64,000 nt of DNA, taken from NCBI RefSeq assembly GCF_947242115.1, contig NC_074725.1, positions 13,836,511-13,900,510 of the forward strand, given 5' to 3'. Of the stretch, positions 47,501 to 59,500 are shown in pieces. How positions within the stretch are numbered: the first letter of the stretch is position 1; every line of letters starts with the position of its first letter. Position numbers and translations under genes: made by a program. Under the pieces are notes generated by a model. The model did no database searches. It worked only from the letters and a program-made list of their open reading frames with translations, and had not been told where the DNA came from. The stretch is from Biomphalaria glabrata. Taxonomy: Eukaryota; Mollusca; Gastropoda; Planorbidae.

Positions 47501-50500
47501 TCCGCCACAATCTGCCTGAGTTTACTGTGAGTCTCAGCCTCCCATTGGTTCTGCCACTCTCGATAGGTGGCAGAGGCAATACTTTGTCTCAGGTCCGAGT
47601 AGGGAATTTGGGTTCTTGACACCGTATTATTTAGGGCTCTCTTTGCTTCTCTGTCTGCGGCTTCGTTTCCCTCAATGCCAGAGTTAAGAAATTATACTGG
47701 GAAAAACAAACAAACCTTTGGTGCAGGCATGGTATTTAAACATTGTGTTATCAATGAGTTCTCTTCCTCCACATCAATGGGACCATTCTCTGGGGTGATA
47801 CAATGTCCTTGAACTAGGCTGGGTTCATGAAGCCCAATGTCACCATTTACTGCAATATGACATTTACACATATAATAGATTGAATTTGTCAACTATACAT
47901 TTCAATAATAATGGGCTTATAATACAGTTTTTTTTTAATCTTTACTTGACAAGTACATTCTTCACTATTGTTATTTAAAGATGATTATTAATAATTAAAT
48001 AGACATGAATGAACTTTATTTTGTCAGAGAGGGGAGGGATTAGTTCAAACACTATACCCCTATTCCTTCTTCCAGGGAACGGCCGAGGTTGTGTTGGGTA
48101 TATGCCTTCATTAGTGTTAAAACGGCGCTGTTGCAGTTTTTTCCTGACCCTGTTTCTTGTTCTGAGAGTTCTGTCATCTGTGGAGTTGAGTGGTGGGCTT
48201 GCCCCTGAAACAAAACACAATACCACATATATACATTTTCTGATGAGAAGATTTTCGTCACAAACTTATATACAGTTTGAAAGAACAGCATGTTATCAAA
48301 TGTATACTTGTGTAGGCCTATCAATGTCTAGACTATATGCTTTAACTTTAGAAATATGAAATACATTTTTGTCTGTCATGTTTAATGAAACCAGGTTTTT
48401 ACAGATCATCATTTTGTCATTCCTAGTTTTCATTATATGAATCATATGAAACCAAGAGGTTTATAAAAATTGCATAAATAAAACAGCCAACGCTTTACTG
48501 TCTTAAAATATGTTTGAATTTACTAGATTTGGCTAAAATATATCTCTTAGTCTTAGTAGTCTTAGATCTTGTGCCTAATCATACTAGATCTAATTAATTC
48601 TAATTCACTTCCTCTTCAAACCCTGTATTTTTGTATGTCTAGATCGAGATCTTAAAGAGAATAAGTTTCAAAATTCTCACAAAAGTCCCAATTAATAATA
48701 TTATATTATTAATATCTAGATCTATATTCTAGCCAACATCTAAACTAGATCTATATTGTAGTAGGTTTTAGTTTACATTACTTTGTTTATATTGGTCAGT
48801 GCAAACAAATGAAAACAGATCTACCTTCCATTGATATGCGATTCTTCAATAGGAAGTTGTCGTCACTTGTATAAGTTGACAAAAGTTCATATAGTATAGT
48901 CGATAGTGTCTATGTATAGATCTAGTTTCTCTGTCTCTATTAGAAGTACTAGTAGAACTTGGTTGGCCAAGTAGTTTACGAGACAGACTATTATTTTTAC
49001 AAGATGTTTTTGATATCTCTCTAGATCTTGACAAGATTGCAAATGGAGTAGATCTAGAAGAAGTAGGGTCTAGACTTAGACCTACTAGGCTAGATCTAGA
49101 TTCGAGGCCTTGCAGCTGTGGCACATAAGCCAATAATAGATCTAGAATAATCTAGATCTAGAACAAACCCGAGTCTACACCTCAACCACTGCACCAGTTG
49201 GCTTTAGATCGTGTGTGTTTTAAAATGTTCTAGATTGATCGAGCAGAGTTGACACAAGACAATGAATGACAACCGATCAGGTCACCTTACAATCGAGATA
49301 TGGGGTATTTCGTGCTAAAAGTAAACAGACCAGATCTAGATCCAGTATACGAATAAATATTAACTACTTTCGTAACTTTGACAAAAAGTTTTGCACCCAA
49401 CTGTTAATGAGTTATCCTTCTTTACACCCGTGTTCAATACGTGGCAATAGGTGCAGCTGTGTTGCACAAGCCATACAGACTTTGGGGTGAAGGAAAAAAA
49501 AAACAACCAACTACTAACAAACAGTACAGCCATGTCGCGCAGGCGTGACCTAGATTCTTTCTTCAACTTTGACGATTGGTTGCTTTGTTTATTTATATTT
49601 TTATGCACTTGATTCATTCCGTTAGATGTGAAAACAACGTGCTATTATAGTACACGCGTCCCGAGACATGACGTTAAACTGCGCTCCTCTTTCCTTAGCA
49701 CTTTTGAAGCTCAATAGTGCCCTACTTCTTTTCTATCATTGTGTCTGCCTCCTCTTTTCCTAAGTCTGCCTTCATTGATCATCACACTGTCTCCTTAACT
49801 TTAAATTCTCACTACGTCCTAGACCAGTCCGTTTGCCGTGGACTGCGACGGGTAAGGGGGGGATAAAGAGATCCTGGTGTTTGAGTGGTGGCTATCTGAG
49901 GATAAACCACAACAACACAATACTTTGGCTCCAAGTTCCCCTAGACCTGAGACCCAGATGGCCCGCTCTGGGTCAACCGGCTGGTCATGCCGAGCTACCA
50001 GCATAGGTCGTCGACCTATGCTGGAGGGCGGTGGCTGGAGGGTCAATCAGGGAGCTGCTGTATCGGACACATGTACGATGTAGCAGCTGACTGAGTATAG
50101 CACCTGTGTAGCCCTGGCGGGCTCATTCTGGACATCCGAATGGCCCGTCCCCTTGTTGGACCCGATGGCGGGTGGGGAGCACAGGTGCCGAATTAACCAA
50201 AATATATATGGACAAAAAAACACACACAAAACTACTTGCCCCAGACCTATGTCTGGGCAAGAAACGTCGAATTGATGATAAAAAAGAGGAGGTCCCAAAA
50301 AGCTGTGCCACCTGGCCATCATTTCTGGTGGTTAGATGCACAGAGGAGGGAAAAAGCCTGACAAAGTTGAGCCCTTTTATTATCTATAAGGGACTCAAGT
50401 CAGTAGTGGGAGAGCCCAAGAGTGTGTCTAAGCTACACAAAACAATGGAACTCCTTGTAGAAGTAGACAGCAAGACACACTCTGATGGGCTTTTAAGATG

Positions 50501-53500
50501 CAGAAGACTCTGTGATCTCCAAGTGGAAGTCATGCCACACAAGAGTCTGAACACCAGCAGAGGTGTAATCAGCTCTAGGGACCTACTGGAATGTTCCGAG
50601 AAGGAAATAGTGGAGGGCATTGAAGGAGTCACCCATGCCCGGCGCATTACCAGGCGCAGGGAGGGTGAGGAGGTCAAAACCGCCACTATTATCCTCACAT
50701 TCGGAACTAGGACACCGCCAGAGTATGTGAAGGCAGGATACCTACGAGTTCCAGTGAGGCCCTACATACTTAACCCCATGAGGTGCTTCAAGTGCCAGGG
50801 TTATGGACACGGCGCGGCAGTCTGCAAGAGGAACACTGTGTGTGCCAGATGTGCTGGAGAGGGTCATGAGGACAAGGGCTGCACAGCCCAGTTCAAATGC
50901 CCAAACTGTCAAGCTGGCCACTCAGCCTACTCCAAGGACTGCCCTGTGTGGAAACAGGAGGTTGCCGTGCAGGAGTACACGGCAAGAAACGGATGTACCT
51001 TTAGCCAGGCGAAATCGGCTGTACTGGCCCTACCCAAGGGCCAATTCGGCTTGACAAAGACCTACGCCCAGGCTGTTGCTAAGAAAGGAAGATCCATAGC
51101 CACACAGACGGACACATTGACCCCACCACCCCCTCCTCCTCCCCCAACTCAGAAGAAAACACCGCCAAAGAACACACCTCTGAAGAAACAAGAAAGCCCT
51201 GTTGTCATGCCAAAGAACAGGTTCTCTGTGCTCGCTGATGAGAGCATGGAGACTGAGCAGCATGTCAAAACCAATACTCCGGGAGAACCCGGAGACATCA
51301 TGTCTGACACAGGTTCTCCTCAGAGAACCCAGCCAGACACCCCAACCTCTACCGAGTTAGAGGTTGACCAACTCCCTAAGGGGAGAAATCAAAGCGGAGA
51401 GGATGCCCGAGGTGAGAGAGGAGGAAATAACCTCCGCTCTAACCAGAGGGATCTCCCCTCTCCAGAGAGAAAGACTTCCCCCAAAAGGGGGTTGTCCTCC
51501 TCTCCATCCAAACCCAAGAATAAAAATACCAAGGTCACTGGAATAAAGGGAAACCCCTCCGGGGGCCTCCCAAGGCCAAATAGCTCCAAGTAGGTCGTCT
51601 AGAATAAGCCATGGATTCCAGAATTGTACAGTGGAATTGTAGAGGCCTCAAGGCCAATTACGAGGAAATGCAGCTACTGATGGACTCTGAGACTCCTGTA
51701 GCTGTCTGCTTACAGGAAACATTTCTGAAAGATTGCATCAGCTTCCGAAGCTACCGTGCTTACACCAAGAATGTTGAGGATGCAGAGAGAGCATCAGGTG
51801 GAGTCTGTATCCTTGTGAAGGATAGCATCCCCCATGAGGGTAGAACTACAGACCACACTACAGGCCGTAGCAGCTAGGATAACCCTTCACAAGGTTATCA
51901 CTTGCTGCAGCCTGTATCTACCACCAGGCGCTCCATTAAACCGAACAGACATGGAGGACCTATTGAAACAACTCCCCCGGCTTTATTTAATCCTTGGGGA
52001 TTTCAATGCCCATAACACCATGTGGGGATCCAACAATACCGACACAAGAGGTCGTATGCTGGAGGATATCTTCCTCCAACATGATTTATGCATACTTAAT
52101 GATGCATCACCGACCTACTTGCACCCAGGAACTGGATCATTCACATGCATTGACCTCACCGTATGCGTCCCCGGACTTCTGGACGATTTTAAATGGTCAG
52201 TTAGCAATGATCTACGGGGAAGTGATCACTTCCCAATCATCATTACTAACAATCTCCCTTCATTGGGACGACCTCAGCGGTGGAAACTGAATAAGGCCGA
52301 TTGGGAACAATTCCAAAAAAGATGCTCTGAGGATATCACAGAAAATATCCTCCATGAACAGAACCCAGCTGATACCTTTGCTAGCAAGCTACTAAGTATA
52401 GCCAGGAAAGTTGTACCCCTAACCTCTGCAAATCCAAAACGGCCTAGCAAACCATGGTTTGATACAGCTTGCAAAAGTGCTATTGGTGATAGGAAAAAAC
52501 GACTGGCTGCATTTATAAAGAATCCTTCCCAGGAAAACCTAAAGCTATTCAGGATAGCTAGAGCAATACGGTCAGCCAAAAGGAATTCCTAGAGAAGTTT
52601 TGTCGGCAGTCTGGATGCCAAAACTTCTGCTAGAGCGGTTTGGAAGGCAGTAAGGCGAATCAAAGGGAAAGAATCAAATGCAATAGGGCATTTGAAAAAC
52701 CAAGGACGAACTGTCACGTCCCCCAGAGAAATAGCTGACTGCCTTGCATCCTCAATAGCAGAAAAATCATCCACTGCACACTACACGCCAGAGTTCCAAA
52801 AAGTCAAAACCAGGGAGGAAAGACACCCCATTGATTTCAGGTCAGAGAACAATGAAGACTACAACAAACCGTTCTCGCTTGAGGAACTGAGGGAATCGCT
52901 GGACAAGTCACATGACACAGCGCCTGGAGAAGACGAAATCCATTACCAGTTCCTCAAGCACCTTCCCGAACCCTCATTGGCAGTCCTGCTAGGGGTCTAT
53001 AACTGTGTGTGGCAAACAGGCGCTTTCCCAAACAGCTGGAGGAAAGCCACAGTTATACCGATACCTAAACCGGGAAGAGACGGCTCTGACCCAGCTAACT
53101 ATCGACCAATAGCACTAACAAGCTGCATCTGCAAAACCATGGAAAGAATGATTAACAGTAGGCTGGTCTGGTACCTGGAAAGGAATAAAGTGATCTCAAA
53201 CTACCAGTGCGGATTCCGGCAGGGGCGGACAACAACTGACCACCTGGTAAGGCTGGAAGCTTATATTAGAAATGCATTACTCAGAAGAGAACATCAAGTA
53301 GCTGTATTCTTCGATATAGAAAAGGCCTATGACACAACCTGGAAACATGGCATTCTACGTGACCTGGCCTGGCGCTTATGGAGCTTAAGGGACACCTCCC
53401 CCGTTTTGTGGAGGAATTCCTGAAAGATCGAAAATTTCAGGTTCGAGTGGGCAACTCCGCTTCTGACACTCATGACCAGATAATGGGTGTACCCCAGGGG

Positions 53501-56500
53501 AGCATTCTGTCAGTCACCCTGTTCAACATCAAAATAAATAGCATCATAAATGCGCTGTCCCCTGGCATAGAGTGCTCTTTGTATGTTGATGACTTTGTCA
53601 TTCTTACTTATGGGAAAAACATGAACACCTTAGAAAGAAAATTACAGTTATGTTTAAACAAAATTCAGGGTTGGGCAAACTATAATGGTTTCAAATTCTC
53701 AGACTCCAAAACAGTTAGTATGCATTTTTGTAATCTAAGGGGACTCCACCCAGACCCTGAACTATTTATACACAAAAAGAAGATCCCTGTCGTGAAAACT
53801 ACAAAATTTTTAGGCCTCACCTTAGATTCCAAATTTAATTTTCTCCCCCACATTAAGGAACTTAAGAAGAAATGCCAAAAGTCATTAAACATACTAAGAG
53901 TACTCAGCCATACGGACTGGGGAGCTGACAGAGATACCTTGCTGCTGCTCTATCGGAGTCTAATTCGATCCAAGCTAGACTACGGATCCATAATATATGG
54001 AGCAGCAAGGAAGTCGTACCTAAAAATACTGGAACCAATACAAAATGCTGCCCTGCGTCTCTGTCTCGGCGCGTTTCGTACATCACCTATCCCAAGTCTC
54101 CATGTGGAGGCTGGAGAACTCCCCATGGATATAAGAATGAAAAAGCTTGCAATGCAGTATATAGTCAAGCTAAAATCCAACCCCACGAACCCTGCTTTTG
54201 ACTCCATATTTAACCCCACAGAGGTAGAATTATACAATCGAAGGCCTAACGTCATACAGCCGTTGGGCCTTCGAATGAGAGAACCCATCCAAAATTTAAC
54301 CCCACCCATTGACCAAATCTCTAAAATAGAAACCTCTCAGAATCCTCCTTGGCTAATGAATAAACCCAAATTAAATTTATCCCTCCTTAATTTCAAAAAA
54401 GAAAATACAGACCCAAGCATACTACAAGTCCACTTTAGGGAACTGCAGGAGAGCTACGGAGATTGTGGCACCATCTACACAGACGGATCCAAAATGGAGG
54501 GAAAGGTCGCGTGTGCCTGCTCCTTTCGGAACAAAACAATCTCCCGTAGACTCCCCGATGGCTGCTCCATCTTTACGGCCGAATTGCACGCAATATTGCT
54601 TGCACTTATGGCCGTAAAAGCATCAGAAAGGAGTAAATTTATAATCTGCTCCGACTCCAAATCTGCATTGCAAGCTTTGGGGCGGATGAAGACTGACATC
54701 CCATTGGTACATAAGAGCCTGAAGCTGTTGGACCAAATAACAGCCGACCGTAGGGATGTCACCTTCATCTGGGTCCCCTCCCACGTTGGCATTGAGGGAA
54801 ACGAAGCCGCAGACAGAGAAGCAAAGAGAGCCCTAAATCATGCGGTGTCAGGAACCCAAATTCCCTACTCGGACCTGAGACAAAGTATTGTCTCTGCCAC
54901 CTATCGAGAGTGGCAGAACCGATGGGAGGCTGAGACTCACAGTAAACTCAGGCAGATTGTGGCGGATGTCAGGTGGCGGCCCACAACTAAGGGTCTGACA
55001 AGGCGTGGTAGCACAACCATGTCCAGACTTAGGATTGGCCACACCTACATCACGCACTCTTTTGTACTGAAGAGAGAGGAGCCCCCACTTTGCGAGTACT
55101 GTGACTCGCCTCACCGTGGAACATATCCTCGTTGATTGCCCCAGATACCAGGATGTCAGGGCGAAATATTTTAGAGCCACTAATCTAAAAACACTATTTA
55201 ATAATGTCGACCCTGGGAAGGTACTGGGCTTTATTCGGGAATTGGGGCTATCTACGAAGATCTGATTACTGAATTTGTGAACATGCACTATTTACATTAG
55301 ATTTTTACCAAATATTTAAATTTTTACTACCTTTACTATTGTTACGTATTTCTGAATCTTCTGGCTAGATGTATTAGTTGGCACACAAATAAAAACACAG
55401 CAAAGAACTTGACGACTAAACTTTCAGTATCATATAACTTTAATGACTATTAACCCTAACAATTCGTTACTGTAACATGTAGCGTAGAAGACTGTACAAT
55501 ATCTGTCAGTTTACAGTTAGCTATACTTCGTTGCAATTCATCTCTTCACTTCGTTGCAATTCCTCTCTTCTCAACTTTCCTCGAGCCGTATTCCACAGAA
55601 CAGACCAACGACACACTTCCCAGTGTCGCTTCAGGTCTCCCAAAGCTGAACCAAGTCGTACTCAAGTCTACCGAATCAGAGCCGCACACGTCTTACATCG
55701 ACTGTATCGACTGTAACAGCTCAAGTCCACTGTAGTTCGCTGTATAGACTTTAACGACAGTAGTCCACTCCAGTTAACTCTACCCTAGTTAACTTGCATC
55801 GAGTCGTACACATTTCTCTTCCACAGAGCCGCACACGTCTTACATCGTCTGTATCGACTGTAACGGCTCACTCACGACTCCATACGACTCCATACGACTG
55901 ACTTTCACATTAACTCTCTGGCTTATAAAGAGTCCCTAATCGCTTGTCCAAAGTTGCACAAACACTCCTAGTATCCTCTGGAATAACATGTCAGGAAACG
56001 TCACATCCTGTCTTTATTTATACATGTAGATTCCAGAAAACACTCGCTGCAGTGTCATCAAGTCGGGGTCACACGTAGTGACCTTTATCTGTCACTGTTC
56101 ATTAGTAACTGTCCCCCTACTTAGATCTGTTCGTCCCCTGGAACAACACGTGTGGACACGTCACATCCTGTCTTTGTTTGTACATGTAGATTCCAGGGAA
56201 CACTAGCTGCTGTGTCATCTCGCCGGGGTCATACGTTGACCTCTACCTATCACTGTTCATTTGTAACACTATTTTAACTGTGAATAGACCTTGATTTTAA
56301 TTATATGACTATAGAATCTGGCCCTTGTTGTTTAGAGAGAGAGTAGTCCTTAAGGGACTGCAGGCACGACATGGCCTAAATTGTGCCGATGTGCCTCATA
56401 TCAAAAATCAAATCAAATCAAATCATTATAGTACACGACGACCTCAGACTTTTTCTCATCCATAGTGCAACAAAAAAAAACAACTGGTAAATGTCCGTAG

Positions 56501-59500
56501 GTTTAGTCTACAAAACTTTAAAAGGACGTTTTTTTTATGGTTTTTTTTTTTTGCACGAATAAAGGTAGTCTATCGATTTAGATTCTGAGAAGGGGGGAAA
56601 CATTCATCGCCCGTTTCTTGGAAGGAGTTCTCCGAATAGAGTTTCAGGGGAACATCTATATAGTTAAAGGATGAAATAATGCATTTACTTTCGAAATTCG
56701 ATAGTATCGCTCTACTCCATTTTGATCTAATACTAAACTGGATTGCATATGACCGAAAAGATTAACAAGGGCTCTATTGTTTCACACTATGAGACATACC
56801 AAAATGTACTTGCTATAATCTAAGTTTGAAGATTTCTTATATAGCATGGGGTCATAGCATGATAAGCATGTGTATGCGATCAGAACAGACCTAGATCTAA
56901 AGACGACTATATATATATATTTTTTTTAAAACTCACCCTCAACTAGGAAAGAAAGTGGAATACATATACGATGATGGCTGGTTTCAACAGCGATTCTATT
57001 TTTATTATTTATACCCTGCCCCGCCTCCTCATTGTCCTTGATACTATTTAGGTCCAAAAGACATGTGCGTTAATTGGTCACCGTAAAAGTATGCTAAACA
57101 CAAACAGTGGTACTCACCGTACTCCCCTTGGGACTGCACTGGTACGTGGGTGCTGGCAGCAGAGGAGGGAGGGATGTGAGGAATGCCCCCGTGCACGTGT
57201 GGGGGCACAGGGTGGGGGTGTGCGTGGTGACTGTACTGGGGCGGTGTGGGCACGTAATGAGACGCCCCGTAGGAGGGGTAAAACGGAGATCCGGCAGCGG
57301 GGCCAGCCTGCAATAAAACAAAGAAAACAATCACACCAAATTAACAAATAGGTTCCTTGGATTGGTAGTAAAGTTCATATGACAATGTCCTAATGGCAAG
57401 TAACAAACAAAATACCAGAGCCAATGGACCCTTAGCAATTGAATTCATGTAATTCTACCCTAGCCAATGGACCCTTAGCTTTTTTTCGTTCAATATTTCC
57501 ATTCCGCAAGAATCGCCATTAAAAAATGTCAATGTTGTATTGAACGGGTGCATCTATAACTAGCTAATTTAGTCAAGGGGAGAGGGCGCGGTGGCTGAGT
57601 GGTTAAGCGCTTGGCTTCCGAACCCGAGTTCAGGGTTCGAATCTCAGTGAAAACGTAGATTTTGAATTTCGGGATTTTAAGGGCGCCCCTGAATCCACCC
57701 AACTCTAAAATGGGTAACTGACTTTAATTGGGGAAAGTAAAGGCGGTTGGTCGTTGTGCTGGCCACATGACACCCTGCTCGTTAACCGCAGGCCAAAGAA
57801 ACAGATGACATTAACATCACCTTCCCAAAAGATCGCAAGGTCTGAAAGGGGAACTTTAATTAAGTCACAATATTTGTAATTATTTTAAAGGTATAAAATG
57901 AAATGAAATAATTGACATCTCTGTTTATCATTCAGATCAAGATTTAAATGAAATGAAATAATTGTCATCTCTGTTTATCATTCAGATCAAGATTTAAATG
58001 AAATGAAATAATTGTCATCTCTGTTTATCATTCAGATCAAGATTTAAATGAAATGAAATAATTGTCATCTCTGTTTATCATTCAGATCAAGATATAGTGA
58101 CACCAGTTAACAGTTTTCCACACTATAATTAGCGTTTCATGTTTTTTTTTTTTTTTGTGTGCAAATTCTAACCCATCATCGGGTAAGTCAAATAGTACGT
58201 CATAAGACACATGTCTAGTTTCCACAACAAATTCACTTCACTGCACATGTTGATTAGACAACAGAAGTAACACTACAAATGTACGTGAAATAAATGATGA
58301 ACATTTGGGCCCTACGTCTTTCTAGAATCTACATCTAGCATATCACATTGAATAGTCTCATCATGCATACAACTAGGAATAGACTGTATTACATCCAACA
58401 TGCATACATGGTAGAACATAAAATGCACGGACGCTGATAAATCTCTTTATCATGGATGAATCGATGAGAAATAGATGAATGGAGACACATTGCTTATTAG
58501 AACATTTCCCTCGATAGTGGAGACTGTTTCAATCTTTCCCTTTTAATAGCAACTCTTAACTTGTCGTTTCTTCCATGACAGAAGCGCGCGAATGCTGTCT
58601 TGATTTATTTTGTTTTTTCAAGAATACAAAATCTATTGTATTTACATCGAGGTTATAAATCCACATTTGAGTACTAATCAAATACAAATGGTATTGCCAA
58701 TGTTTACAGTATAATTATTATTAAATTAAGTGACGTTTCATTCATCTAAGTAAGACCTCGCCTGCAACTGGATTGATTTTTTGGGAAAAACCAAAACAAC
58801 GACAACTATGATATTGTCACCGATTGGATCATTTTCTTTCCTTTGTCACGTGCCCCCGTTCTGTTGTCTGACGTAGCTCAATAATTCCACCAGTGTCGAG
58901 CCCTTTACAAACGTACAGGCTCTACCGACTCCAATGTCTCGGCTCTTCAGTCTTGGCCTGCCACATCCTGACAATTACTTGATCCGCGAAATTCTTACTA
59001 GAAGAAATAGCGGGCCGTGAACGCCAAGAAAAAAAGTTCAAGGGGGCGCAAAAGTATTTGTGTGTGTGTGTGTGTGTCTAGCAGAATGTCGCTAGAGAAA
59101 ATTTGATAAGCGCTGCATTGCAGTGTCATTAGTCAGACGTATGCCAAATATTTGCTTTAGTTGAACATAGCCAGCAATAGTTTAATTCAAATGACAGTGA
59201 GTTTGTGTTAACTCCCTAGAAGTTCGGACACTGACCTGCCCATCTCCAAAAGCAAGAACCTCCCTTCCTACTCCGCCAAAGAGACGAGCGTCTTGCTAGG
59301 GCTCTCTATAGGATGAGTAATCCTTCAAAACCCCCAACCCGGAGTTACACCCACATCTCTTTAAGAGCTGGAATGACCTGGAATCTCCACGAACACCAGA
59401 GACCTATGATTCAACATGACACGTGTCCGTCCTCCACACAAAAGCTCTGCTACATTACGCACAAGTCAGGTATTCAACACCTTAGGGCGGCAAATGAAAC

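Larger units (their letters stand above)
49657..56424 (+). mobile_element. Full-length nimbus-type LINE (I superfamily) with a solo LTR inside its 3' UTR
   Basis: Bounded by the 13-bp target duplication attatagtacacg (49644-49656 and 56425-56437) and ending in a short AAATC-repeat tail. Parts: 5' UTR 49657-50171, ORF1 50172-51593, ORF2 51611-55265, 3' UTR 55266-56424 interrupted by an LTR at 55340-56268. Without that insert the element is about 5.83 kb. Architecture (gag-like ORF1 with zinc knuckles; endonuclease, reverse transcriptase, RNase H) and the snail-like host fit nimbus/BgI of Biomphalaria; identity with it is inference. It lies in sense opposite to FNDC3 in the intron between exons 57118 and 48204. 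Confidence 0.92.

Noticed and set aside
47341-47619. Plus-strand 92-residue ORF over the truncated nimbus copy
   Set aside because: Antisense shadow of ORF2; the equivalent shadow appears at 54848-55288 on the minus strand.
48052-48324. 90-residue minus-strand ORF over the FNDC3 basic exon
   Set aside because: Wrong frame; the other frame matches human FNDC3A (DDRTLRTRNRVRKKL) and joins both neighbours in phase.
57896-58095. CRISPR-like array
   Set aside because: The units are directly tandem with no spacers, in an animal intron.
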